This document shows positions 36,557 through 44,733 of a DNA stretch of 64,000 nt, piece by piece. Origin of the DNA: Pandoraea anapnoica (GTDB taxonomy: Bacteria > Pseudomonadota > Gammaproteobacteria > Burkholderiales > Burkholderiaceae); assembly GCF_902459765.1 (NCBI RefSeq), contig NZ_CABPSP010000011.1:185705-249704 (forward strand), in the 5' to 3' direction. Numbering within the stretch: position 1 is the stretch's first letter; every line of letters starts with the position of its first letter. Below the pieces are notes generated by a model, which was not told the DNA's origin, did no database searches, and worked only from the letters and a program-made list of their open reading frames with translations. A program made the translations under genes and the position numbers.

Positions 36557-37240
36557 TCAACCCTTTCCGGTCGTCTCACGCCACGCCTTGAGCAAGGTGC
36601 GGCGTCCGCGCGGATAACGGGTGTCGGCAACGGTCATGGCTTCGATGCGGTCGGCGCGGAAGCTGCGGAAATCGTCGCGCAACTCGCACCACGCGAGGAT
36701 CATGCGAACGCGATCGAAGAAGCCCAGCGCGAACGGCCAGACAATGCGCTCGGACAGACGTCCGGCCTCGTCTCGATAGGACAGATGAAGTTTGCGCTCG
36801 GCGCGAATGGCCTCGCGAATGTCGGTCAGATCGACGATCATCAGTGGCAGCGGATCGCCCGGCCCGATGAGCAATGTCGATGCCTCAAGCGAGGTGCGCA
36901 GGTCCGACGGCAGTACCGCCGCGATTTTCGCCAAGGCATTCGCCGCCGCATCGGCCAACGCTCCGTCGGTGCGCTTGGCGACCCACCGCGAGCCGAGCAC
37001 GATCGCTTCGATCTCCTCTTCCGAGAACATCAGCGGCGGCAACATGAAGCCCGGTTTGAGGACGTACCCCAACCCCGGCGCCCCCTCGATATGCGCGCCC
37101 TGCGACTGCAATTCGGCGATGTCGCGATAGAGCGTGCGCAGGCTCACACCCAGCGAACTGGCGAGCGCAGCCCCCGGCACCGGATAGCGGTGACGGCGCA
37201 GCAATTGCATGAGGGAGAAGAGACGTTGTGTGCGAGACAT
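36557..37240 (-). CDS. YafY-type HTH transcriptional regulator with WYL domain
   Basis: The 227-residue protein starts with a DeoR/HTH_11-like domain (MSRTQRLFSLMQLLRRHRYPVPGAALASSLGVSLRTLYRDIAELQSQGAHIEGAPGLGYVL). A WYL domain follows: LHLSYRDEAGRLSERIVWPFALGFFDRVRMILAWCELRDDFRSFRADRIEAM. The canonical W-Y-L triad is degenerate here. YafY-type regulators often neighbour and control glyoxalase/VOC genes, which fits the VOC gene downstream. WYL domains sense nucleic-acid or nucleotide ligands in some families; here the ligand is unknown. Confidence 0.92.
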   Translation of the reverse strand: MSRTQRLFSLMQLLRRHRYPVPGAALASSLGVSLRTLYRDIAELQSQGAHIEGAPGLGYVLKPGFMLPPLMFSEEEIEAIVLGSRWVAKRTDGALADAAANALAKIAAVLPSDLRTSLEASTLLIGPGDPLPLMIVDLTDIREAIRAERKLHLSYRDEAGRLSERIVWPFALGFFDRVRMILAWCELRDDFRSFRADRIEAMTVADTRYPRGRRTLLKAWRETTGKG

Positions 37241-37321
37241 GGCGCGTCATTATGCGCCATGTCCCGCCCGATGCGATGCCCTGCGGTGGGTCGGATCGGC
37301 TTCCGCCTTACACCGTGCGCA

Positions 37322-38713
37322 TTACTTCTGACGCAGTTGCTTGACGATCTCGGAGTTCACGTCGCCCGCCTGCCCGCCGTAGGCCACGCGCAGGTAGTTG
37401 GTCAGCTCGGAGATCTGCGCATCGGTCAGACGTTTGTCGAAGCCCGGCATGTCCTGCATCGCTTCCAGCCCCGGGAATTTCTGCGCTTCCACGCCATCGA
37501 GAATCGTGATGATGAGATTGCGCGGATCCTTCTGACGCACGGTCGAATTGCCCAGCATCGAGACCGCCACATGGGGCTTGCCGGTGCCGTCCGCTGCATG
37601 ACATCCGGCGCATACGGCCAGGTACATATTGCGTCCCGCCATCAGCTTGCTCGTGTCGGGGTTCTGCGGCAGCGGCTTCGGTGCAGGCGGTGCGTCGCCG
37701 AGCAGATACGTCGAGAGCGACCGCAGGTCGTCCGGCGTGAGGTACTGCGTACTCAGATGCACGACCGGATACATCTCGCCGAACGCCGAGCCTTGCGGCG
37801 CAATGCCCGTGCCGAAGAACGTTTGCAGGTCTTTCACCGTCCAGCCGCGTGCGGCCAGCGCCTCAGGCGTCAGATCGGGTGCGGCGATACGTGCGAGCGC
37901 AGCGCCGCCGAGCGGCTTCGCTTTGTCCAGTTGACCGAACGTGCCGCGCGGCGTGTGGCATTCCGCGCAGTGTCCCAGTGCGTTGGCGAGATAACGCCCG
38001 CGCAGCCAGTCCGCCGATTGGCCCTTCGACGCATCGGGCAGCGTGTCCTTGAGGAACATCCAGTCCCACGCGCGCATGGCGATGCGGACGTTGTACGGGA
38101 ACGAAAGGTCGTGCTTGCGGTTGGGCACGGCGGCCGGTTTCACCGACATCAGGTAAGCGTAGATGGCGTCGCTGTCCGCGCGCGTCATCTGCCGGTAGGA
38201 CGTGTACGGCATGGCCGGGTACAACGCCTTGTCGGGCGCGACGCCGTCATGCAGCGCACGGTAGAACTCTTCGGCCGTCCAGCCGCCGATGCCGTTCGTC
38301 TTGTCCGGCGTGATGTTCGTGCCATAGAACGTGCCGAACGGCGACTTGAGCGGCACGCCACCGGCGAACGGCGCACCGTCCGCACTCGTATGGCACGCCG
38401 CGCAGTCGGCCGCGCGCGCCAGATACTTGCCCCGAGCAATCAGCTCGGACGGGGCGGCCAGTGTCGTGGCTGGCGCGGCTGCGGCGGCCGGGACGGAGGA
38501 TGCGGACGATGCCGCAGCAGGCGCGTCTGCCGCCATCGCGCTCGTCACGAGCGATGGCACCATCGATGTCTTCGGCTGCGGCGGCTGGCCGGGCTCGGGC
38601 GGCTTCGGCATCGTGGAGTCGTTGCACGCGCTCACGAGCATCACGGCGGCGAGACACGCCGCGCGAACGCTCCATCGGGTGACGCGCGTCAGGTGCATGG
38701 CAGTTTCCCTCAT
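37322..38713 (-). CDS. Triheme c-type cytochrome subunit of a periplasmic dehydrogenase
   Basis: The 463-residue protein has three CxxCH heme-binding motifs: CAACH (early), CAECH (middle) and CAGCH (late), spaced like those in the membrane-bound cytochrome subunits of alcohol, gluconate and aldehyde dehydrogenases. The N-terminus is a lipoprotein signal (ACLAAVMLVSAC) followed by a Pro/Ala-rich linker of about 60 residues. The alternative ATG at 38698 also has a fair ribosome-binding site. It is the third gene of the Mo-hydroxylase operon, 10 bp after the 2Fe-2S gene, and would pass electrons from the enzyme to the respiratory chain at the inner membrane. Confidence 0.93.
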   Translation of the reverse strand: MRETAMHLTRVTRWSVRAACLAAVMLVSACNDSTMPKPPEPGQPPQPKTSMVPSLVTSAMAADAPAAASSASSVPAAAAAPATTLAAPSELIARGKYLARAADCAACHTSADGAPFAGGVPLKSPFGTFYGTNITPDKTNGIGGWTAEEFYRALHDGVAPDKALYPAMPYTSYRQMTRADSDAIYAYLMSVKPAAVPNRKHDLSFPYNVRIAMRAWDWMFLKDTLPDASKGQSADWLRGRYLANALGHCAECHTPRGTFGQLDKAKPLGGAALARIAAPDLTPEALAARGWTVKDLQTFFGTGIAPQGSAFGEMYPVVHLSTQYLTPDDLRSLSTYLLGDAPPAPKPLPQNPDTSKLMAGRNMYLAVCAGCHAADGTGKPHVAVSMLGNSTVRQKDPRNLIITILDGVEAQKFPGLEAMQDMPGFDKRLTDAQISELTNYLRVAYGGQAGDVNSEIVKQLRQK

Positions 38714-38723
38714 TTCGCGCCCC

Positions 38724-39422
38724 TCACTTCGAGTCCTTGATGCAACCGGGCGTCTTCAGCACGACGTCGCGCACGGCCTCGTAATAGCGCACATAGCCCG
38801 TGCACCGGCAGATCTGATCGTTCAGTCCGTCGGTGATCGCGGCCTCCAGATCGGCGCGCGCAATCGGGTTGCGCTTGAGCCGCTCGATGAGCACCGTTGC
38901 CGCGTTCACGAAGCCCGGTGTGCAGTAGCCACACTGAAAGCTGAAGTGATCGAGGAACGCCTGCTGGATGGGTGCGAGCGTGACCTTGCCGTCGGTGTCG
39001 CGCGTCGCGTGGCCTTCCACCGTACGTACGGTCTTGCCGTCGAAATAGTTCGCGCCGGTAATGCAGGTGCGCACCGTTTCGCTGGTGCCATCGGCGTGAT
39101 CGACGATCACCACGCACGCGTGGCAAATGCCCTGCCCGCAGCCCAGACGCGAGCCGGTCAGGCCCAGCGTCTCGTGCAGGAAGTCGATCATCATGAGACC
39201 GGCGGGCACGTCCATCGGGCCGTGCGACTCGCCGTTGACCTTGACCGTGACGGGCAGCGTCTCCCACGGCTTCTTGCCGCTGGCGGACGCAGGTGATGCA
39301 GCGGGAACAGCCGGTGCTGCGGCAGCGGCACTCGCCGCGCTGGCGTTGTTCATTGGCGCTTGGGCACCTGCATCCGCGTTTGCATTCGACGCGGCCTGCG
39401 GTGCGCTACTCGTATCCGTCAT
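38724..39422 (-). CDS. (2Fe-2S)-binding subunit of molybdenum hydroxylase (IorA-like)
   Basis: The 232-residue protein holds two [2Fe-2S] sites typical of xanthine oxidase-family small subunits: the plant-type site in LGCGQGICHACVVIVD, and the second site in CGYCTPGFV and CRCTGYVRYYEAV. The first 55 residues are an Ala/Pro/Asn-rich low-complexity extension, unusual for this family, where the protein normally begins at the beta-grasp domain (here VTVKVNGE). It overlaps the Mo-subunit gene by 4 nt (ATGA). It moves electrons from the molybdopterin site to the triheme cytochrome. Confidence 0.94.
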   Translation of the reverse strand: MTDTSSAPQAASNANADAGAQAPMNNASAASAAAAAPAVPAASPASASGKKPWETLPVTVKVNGESHGPMDVPAGLMMIDFLHETLGLTGSRLGCGQGICHACVVIVDHADGTSETVRTCITGANYFDGKTVRTVEGHATRDTDGKVTLAPIQQAFLDHFSFQCGYCTPGFVNAATVLIERLKRNPIARADLEAAITDGLNDQICRCTGYVRYYEAVRDVVLKTPGCIKDSK

Positions 39423-42400
39423 GCCAGTACCTCCTGGATTTTCTCCGGCGTCACCGGCAACTCTGTAAATCGATGGCCGATCGCGTGCGCGAGGCCGTTC
39501 ACAATCGCACCCACCACAGGGATCATCACGACTTCGGCAATGCCCTTGGGCACATCCGTCTCGGAGATCGGGGGCAGGACTTCACCTGTCTGCGTCCACA
39601 CGGCGACGTCCACCGCGCGCGGCAGGTGATAGCGATTGAAGTTCCATGTGCCATTGCCGGGGCCGTCTTCATACAGCGGCAGGTACTCGTGCAGGGCATG
39701 ACCGATGCCCATCGCCAGACCGCCCTGCAACTGGCCCGAAACGAGTTGCGGCGAGATCTGATTGCCGCACTCCATGATGGAGTGGTGCGTGAGCAATTCG
39801 ACCTTGCCCGACGCTTCGTGTACCGACAGCTCCACCAGCGTGCCCACGGCGCTGTAATACGTGACAGCGGCGTTGTTTCGCTGCACAGGCGGGTAATAAA
39901 CGCGCTTGCGATCCATCGTGCGATAGCCGGTCGCGGGCGTAGGGGCGGCCACTTGCTGACCCGCTGCGGCGTTCGGCTGCGGCGCACCCTTCGCTGACGC
40001 GGACTTCGCTGGCGCGTTACCGCTGCGATGCGCGCTCTTTGCAGCCGGAGTCTGTGCGGCAGGCGCTTGCGCAGCAGCGGCCGACGGGTTGGCCCCGCCC
40101 TTGCCGAAGCGCAGGGCGATGCCATCGACCGGCAAACGCTGCGTCACACCGTCCCCCAGATCCCAGTCCGCTTCGGCCCACTGCCAGCGATTGAAGACAT
40201 GCACCGTCGCGCCCGTCACAAAGCCCTGCTCATAGGCCGTCTTCGCCAGCAGGCCGAGCGGCAACGCTTCGAGTCCGGCGGCCGAGAGCTTGCCGTCGAC
40301 CCAGCGGGCATCTTCCGCACGCACGACGAGCGGCGCGGCCTGCCCGCCGCCCAGTCCGCGACGCCAGATCGACAGCGCCGCTGGCCATAGCCCTTGCAGG
40401 AACAACAGACGCGCCGCTTCGCGCGTGCTGTGCGTGAAATAGAACGCCGAGTTCGTCGCGCTTGACGGCGACGCGTACCCCGGCGACCAACGCGGATTAG
40501 CGGCGAGTTTGTCCTGATCGGCCTGCGACATCAGATACGGATCGCCGCTGGTCACCACCGGCAATTCGGGCCAGTCGGTAATGGCGATGTGCACCTCGGT
40601 GGCGGGCATGCCGAGCCATTTCGCCACGGCCACGGCCTGCGACGTCGACGTACCCGTACCAATTTCGGCCGCCGTGTGATGCAGCGAAATCTTGCCGGTT
40701 TCGTCGAACTCCACGCGCGCGAACGACGTCTCCGCCCCCGTGCCGAAGTCCTTCTGCACGCAAGCGAATCCCACGCCATAGCGACGGCCCGGATGCGCCG
40801 CTTCGTACTCGGCCTTCTTCTTGTCGCGCTGCGTCCACAACGGATGCGCCTTCGCGCGGGCGAGCACTTCGTCCACCCGCACAGCGCCTGCAGGAATCGC
40901 GCCCTGCGTGTTCTTCATGCCAGAGCGCAGCGCATTCTTGAGACGGAAGTCGATCGGGTCGACGCCGAGTTGCGCGGCCATCTCGTCGATCATCATTTCG
41001 GTCGCGGCCATCGACTGCAATGTGCCGTAGCCACGCGCCGACCCCGCGTCGATGGCGCGCGACGCAATCGCCACGCTCGCCAGATCGCTCTGCGGGAAGT
41101 AGTAGATCGACTGGGCCGCCGTCGCGCCCACCATCGCCACCGACGGCGAGAAGTTCATGCGTCCGCCGCCGTTGCACTCCATGTCGGCCGCGAACGCTTG
41201 CAGCATGCCACTCTCTTTGTCGACGCCGATGCGATAGCGCATCGTGAAGGCGTGACGCTTGAGCGACGTCTGGAACTGCTCGTAGCGATCGTTGGCGAGC
41301 CGCACCGGCAGGCCGTCGCCATACATCGCAGCGGCCAGCCCGTAGAACGGCATGTTGTAGTGGTCCTTCGAGCCGTAGCCCACCGTGTAGCACGGATAGA
41401 CGATCAGCCGCTTCACAGGGAAATGCCCCTTCGCGGCCATCGCTGCTGCGTTCTCCGCGACTTCGGACGGCGACTGCGTGGGCACCACCATGTGCAGCGT
41501 TTGCGTGGCGGCGTCGTACCAGCAGTTGGCGTTATCGGGTTCGAGCGCCGCCGTGTCGACGGACTGCGTGCGGTACTCGCGCGACATCACCAGCCAGTTC
41601 GCCGGCGGATGCGCGAGCGATTCGCCGATCTTGCCCGCGTACGCCATGCCCTGCTCGTCGAGCTTGCCGTGATCGTTGCCGTCGGGCCACACCGGCAGGT
41701 GCTTGCGCATCATGCTCGGGAAGATCGGGGCGTCCTTGAGACTTGAGTAGACGTCGTCGTCATACGCGGTCTTGCCGCCCACGCGCACGTAACGGAAGCT
41801 GCCCCACGGGTCGCGCTCCAGCGGCCCCGTGACGTCGCCGTAGCGAATAATTTCGTCGTGGAACTTGAGCTTGTCTTTGGCGAAGCGAAAACGCGCGAAG
41901 TCGCGATAGATGAGGATGGCGACCGCGTGGCCGAGATACGCGGGCGTCTTGCCGACGGGCAACAGCATGTCGTCGCCGTAGAACTCGGGGAACGCGACGC
42001 CGTCGCGTGCGAGATCCTCGGCCGTCACCACACGGTCGGGTTGCAGACCGTCGTCCAGGCGCGAGAGATCGAAGCCGAGATACGGACGGTCCGCGAGCGT
42101 CGCGCGAAGCACGAACGCATGCGCCTGCTGCGCGGGCCAGCCCGGCATGTCGCGCGCGCGTACGTCACGCGCAAATATCTTGCTACCAGTGACTTTAGCC
42201 GTGCCGTCGATACGGAATTTGGCTTGTCCCTTCACGGCGTCCCACGCCATAGGCGTGAGGTTCTTGTCCTCGAAGAGCGCCGCAAACGCGCGACTTCCCA
42301 TCGGCGCGATATACACGGAGATGCCCGCGACGACCGACGCCTTGAGAAAGCCTCGACGTGTCATCGCGAAGCCAGCAGACGCTTCGGGATTGGCGGAATT

Positions 42401-42496
42401 CGGGAGTGTTTGAGGTGTTTCGGAAGCAGCGTCATGACGAGCGTCATCGCTCGACACAGCCGCTGTCGGACAGTGTTTTCTTGGCAGGCGCGGCAT
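39419..42496 (-). CDS. Molybdopterin-binding subunit of a xanthine dehydrogenase-family hydroxylase (IorB-like), Tat-exported
   Basis: The protein of about 1025 residues has a clear Tat signal, TRRGFLKASVVAGISVYIAP (Arg47-48), so the folded enzyme is exported with its cofactor. The aldehyde oxidase/xanthine dehydrogenase core follows: KFRIDGTAKVTGSKIFARDV, then molybdopterin-contact stretches such as ARGYGTLQSMAATEMMIDEMA and HHTAAEIGTGTSTSQAVAVAKWLG, and VVMIPVVGAIVNGLAHAIGHR at the end. The architecture resembles isoquinoline 1-oxidoreductase beta and related aldehyde dehydrogenases. An Ala/Pro/Lys-rich insert of about 60 residues lies near residues 800-860. The start at 42496 was chosen over 42625 and 42364; no strong ribosome-binding site decides it. 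Cofactor supply fits moaC elsewhere in the window. Confidence 0.92.
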   Translation of the reverse strand: MPRLPRKHCPTAAVSSDDARHDAASETPQTLPNSANPEASAGFAMTRRGFLKASVVAGISVYIAPMGSRAFAALFEDKNLTPMAWDAVKGQAKFRIDGTAKVTGSKIFARDVRARDMPGWPAQQAHAFVLRATLADRPYLGFDLSRLDDGLQPDRVVTAEDLARDGVAFPEFYGDDMLLPVGKTPAYLGHAVAILIYRDFARFRFAKDKLKFHDEIIRYGDVTGPLERDPWGSFRYVRVGGKTAYDDDVYSSLKDAPIFPSMMRKHLPVWPDGNDHGKLDEQGMAYAGKIGESLAHPPANWLVMSREYRTQSVDTAALEPDNANCWYDAATQTLHMVVPTQSPSEVAENAAAMAAKGHFPVKRLIVYPCYTVGYGSKDHYNMPFYGLAAAMYGDGLPVRLANDRYEQFQTSLKRHAFTMRYRIGVDKESGMLQAFAADMECNGGGRMNFSPSVAMVGATAAQSIYYFPQSDLASVAIASRAIDAGSARGYGTLQSMAATEMMIDEMAAQLGVDPIDFRLKNALRSGMKNTQGAIPAGAVRVDEVLARAKAHPLWTQRDKKKAEYEAAHPGRRYGVGFACVQKDFGTGAETSFARVEFDETGKISLHHTAAEIGTGTSTSQAVAVAKWLGMPATEVHIAITDWPELPVVTSGDPYLMSQADQDKLAANPRWSPGYASPSSATNSAFYFTHSTREAARLLFLQGLWPAALSIWRRGLGGGQAAPLVVRAEDARWVDGKLSAAGLEALPLGLLAKTAYEQGFVTGATVHVFNRWQWAEADWDLGDGVTQRLPVDGIALRFGKGGANPSAAAAQAPAAQTPAAKSAHRSGNAPAKSASAKGAPQPNAAAGQQVAAPTPATGYRTMDRKRVYYPPVQRNNAAVTYYSAVGTLVELSVHEASGKVELLTHHSIMECGNQISPQLVSGQLQGGLAMGIGHALHEYLPLYEDGPGNGTWNFNRYHLPRAVDVAVWTQTGEVLPPISETDVPKGIAEVVMIPVVGAIVNGLAHAIGHRFTELPVTPEKIQEVLA

Positions 42497-42940
42497 ATGC
42501 GTTCCGTCCGTCTTGTTTTGGGGGGGACGTGCCACGATCACGATTGCGGCCCTGCAACTCCCGAACGACAAAACGGCACTGCAACGATTCACGCGGTCAC
42601 GACGGAAAACACGACGCCGCTGCACAACGTCGCTGACCCACGATGCATGTTCACAATGCGTGACATTCGCGTGCCGTGATGCGCTCGTGAAGTTCTATAA
42701 GAACACGCTTCATGAGTGACACCGGACGTTTCAAGGCTACACGCCACCTCTGAGATTGACAAGATTGGACATGACGCACTGCGTGAGAACGCATGCGCTG
42801 CGCGACGTACGACGCACCGTGCGACGGGCGCGTGCGGGCGATATTTGCTTCGCGTGATGTTGCCTATGCCCAATGAGAAATGCCGCTATATCCGACAGGA
42901 CACAGCGGCATCGAAGCGATGGTGCGGTGCAGTTTTTTTC
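42497..42940. other. Intergenic region upstream of the Mo-hydroxylase operon, with a palindrome
   Basis: These 444 bp have no credible gene. GTTCT-ATA-AGAAC at 42692-42704 is a perfect palindrome and a candidate operator. On the minus strand TTGTCA and TAGCCT (plus about 42747-42775) are spaced 17 bp and may be a weak promoter. An ATGCCGCT/AGCGGCAT pair lies near 42885-42915 past the end of the acetyltransferase gene. Confidence 0.4.
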
Positions 42941-43462
42941 TCAGGCGATGCGCAATTCCATGCACGTCAGATCGAGCCAGCGGCCAAACTTCGTGCCCAC
43001 CTCGCTGAAGGTGCCGACCATCCGAAAGCCTAGCTTCTCGTGCAGACGAATCGACGGTGCGTTCTGCGCTTCGATGGCCGCAATCATCACGTGGACGTCG
43101 AGGGCACGCGCGCGCTCGATCAGGGCGCGCATGAGTGCCTCGCCGATGCCGCCGCCGCGCGCATTCTTGTCGATATAGATCGAGTGCTCGACGGTGTGAC
43201 GGTAACCGTCGAACGCGCGCCAGTCGCCAAACGATGCGTAGCCGACCGTCTTGCCGTCGCGCTCGGCGACGATCACCGGATACCCGCGCTTCAGACGCGC
43301 GGCCAGCCACTCACGACGATTGTCCAGATCCACCAGAACCTCGTTCCAGATGGCCGTCGTGTGCTCGACGGCATCGTTATAAATGTCGCGGATCACAGGC
43401 AGATCGGCATCTAGGGCGTCGCGGATCGTGAGCGGCGTCAGGGCAGTGGTCGGGGAAGTCAT
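42941..43462 (-). CDS. GNAT family N-acetyltransferase (phosphinothricin/methionine-sulfoximine acetyltransferase-like)
   Basis: The 173-residue protein has the pattern of the Pat/Bar/MddA branch: LTIRDALDADLPVIRDIYNDAVEHTTAIWNE, then YPVIVAERDGKTVGYASFGDWRAFDGYRHTVEHSIYID, the acetyl-CoA loop ARGGGIGEALM (Q/RxxGxG/A), and NAPSIRLHEKLGFRMVGTFSEVGTKFGRWLDLTCMELRI. Family members acetylate phosphinothricin, methionine sulfoximine or related analogues. It is divergent from a cupin regulator gene with 83 bp between, including a strong palindrome, so it may be controlled by it. Confidence 0.92.
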   Translation of the reverse strand: MTSPTTALTPLTIRDALDADLPVIRDIYNDAVEHTTAIWNEVLVDLDNRREWLAARLKRGYPVIVAERDGKTVGYASFGDWRAFDGYRHTVEHSIYIDKNARGGGIGEALMRALIERARALDVHVMIAAIEAQNAPSIRLHEKLGFRMVGTFSEVGTKFGRWLDLTCMELRIA

Positions 43463-43506
43463 ATCAGTGGTCCGGCAAGCAAGGTGGGCAACGCATCAAG
43501 TAACAT

Positions 43507-43540
43507 CCATTTTACTAGAAATAAATTTCCAGTAAACTGG
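43507..43540. promoter_or_regulatory. Long imperfect palindrome between acetyltransferase and cupin-regulator genes
   Basis: CCATTTTACTAGAAATA (43507-43523) and AATTTCCAGTAAACTGG (43524-43540) match as reverse complements at 14 of 17 positions. It ends 5 bp before the start codon of the XRE/cupin gene, so a bound regulator would block that gene and possibly the divergent acetyltransferase. Autoregulation is inferred. Confidence 0.6.
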
Positions 43541-43545
43541 ACACC

Positions 43546-44136
43546 ATGGATATCAACGAACGCATTGCCCGTCGGGTGCGCGACCTGCGCAGCGAGCGCG
43601 GCTATTCCCTCGATGCGCTGGCCGAGCGCAGCGGCGTGAGTCGCTCAAGCATCTCGCTCATCGAGCGCGCGCAAACAAGCCCGACCGCCAACGTGCTGGA
43701 CAAGCTCGCCACGGCGCTCGACGTCACGCTGGCGTCGCTCTTCGACGACCAGTCGCAGAACGACGCGCCGCCCTCGCCGCTCGCCCGTCATGCGGATCAG
43801 CCAGTGTGGACCGATCCGGATTCCGGCTATGTGAGACGCAACCTGTCGCCAGCGCAACCGTCGCCGCTCCAGTTCGTGGAAGTGCAGTTCCCGCCGGGCG
43901 AGCGTGTCGCCTACGACACCGGCACGCGGGACAACGAAGTCTGGCAGCAGATCTGGGTCGTCGACGGCACCATCGAGATCACGCTCGGCGACACCACGTG
44001 GCGACTCGCTACCGGCGATTGCCTTGCGATGCGCCTCGATCAACCGATCGGCTTTCATAACCCTACGTCAGCCAGCGCCCGCTATCTCGTCGGGCTCGTG
44101 ACGCTGCCGTTCGTCGCGCCCCGGAGAACGCCCTGA
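43546..44136 (+). CDS. XRE family transcriptional regulator with cupin domain
   Basis: The 196-residue protein has an N-terminal HTH (RIARRVRDLRSERGYSLDALAERSGVSRSSISLIERAQTSPTANVLDKLATALDVTLASLF). A C-terminal single cupin follows (VEVQFPPGERVAYDTGTRDNEVWQQIWVVDGTIEITLGDTTWRLATGDCLAMRLDQPIGFHNPT). This architecture senses small molecules. The stop overlaps the start of the next gene (TGATG), so it is translationally coupled to a GNAT acetyltransferase. The palindrome just upstream is the likely operator. Confidence 0.93.
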   Translation: MDINERIARRVRDLRSERGYSLDALAERSGVSRSSISLIERAQTSPTANVLDKLATALDVTLASLFDDQSQNDAPPSPLARHADQPVWTDPDSGYVRRNLSPAQPSPLQFVEVQFPPGERVAYDTGTRDNEVWQQIWVVDGTIEITLGDTTWRLATGDCLAMRLDQPIGFHNPTSASARYLVGLVTLPFVAPRRTP

Positions 44137-44708
44137 TGTCCAACGACGCCGCCCCGCTCACCCCTCCCGCAAGTCTCGTTATCGAACAACTCGATGGCGA
44201 TCAGGCCCTGGCCGCCGTCGATGCGCTGACCGACGTGCTGATCGATTGCGTCGAAGGTGGCGCGTCGGTGAGCTTCATGTTACCGCTCACGCGTGAGCGC
44301 GCGACAGCGTTCTGGCGCAAGGTGGCAGCGAGCGTCGACCGTGGGGAACGGGTCTTGCTCGTGGCGCGTCACAAAGCATCAGGTGCGCAAGACGACGGCG
44401 CAATCGTCGGCACGGTGCAACTGATCCTCGATCTGCCTGAGAATCAGCCGCATCGCGCCGACGTCGCCAAGATGCTGGTGCATCGTTCGGCACGACGTCA
44501 GGGTGTCGCGGCGCAACTGATGGCAGCGCTGGACGACGTCGCACTCGCCTTTGAGCGCCACGTGCTGGTACTCGACACCGTCACCGGCGGCGATGCCGAG
44601 CGTCTCTACCAGCGCAGCGGCTGGCAACGCGCGGGCGACGTGCCGAAGTTCGCCCTCATGCCTGACGGCGGCTTCTGCGCGACAACCTTCTATTACAAGC
44701 ACCTCTGA
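44136..44708 (+). CDS. GNAT family N-acetyltransferase
   Basis: The 190-residue protein has the GNAT pattern: VIEQLDGDQALAAVDALTDVLIDCVEGGASVSFMLP, then VGTVQLILDLPENQPHRADVAKMLVHRSARRQGVAAQLMAAL, where the RQGVA loop binds acetyl-CoA, and the end LYQRSGWQRAGDVPKFALMPDGGFCATTFYYK. The text resembles small acetyltransferases of the tabtoxin-resistance type (Ttr/WecD-like). It is translationally coupled to the XRE/cupin regulator, a pairing seen in many proteobacteria. The substrate is unknown. Confidence 0.92.
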   Translation: MSNDAAPLTPPASLVIEQLDGDQALAAVDALTDVLIDCVEGGASVSFMLPLTRERATAFWRKVAASVDRGERVLLVARHKASGAQDDGAIVGTVQLILDLPENQPHRADVAKMLVHRSARRQGVAAQLMAALDDVALAFERHVLVLDTVTGGDAERLYQRSGWQRAGDVPKFALMPDGGFCATTFYYKHL

Positions 44709-44733
44709 CGCTGCCCTGCCATTTGCACGTCAA

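Noticed and set aside
42885-42940. Candidate terminator after the Pat-like acetyltransferase gene
   Set aside because: The stem has a long loop and the T-run is on the wrong strand for the gene that ends there.
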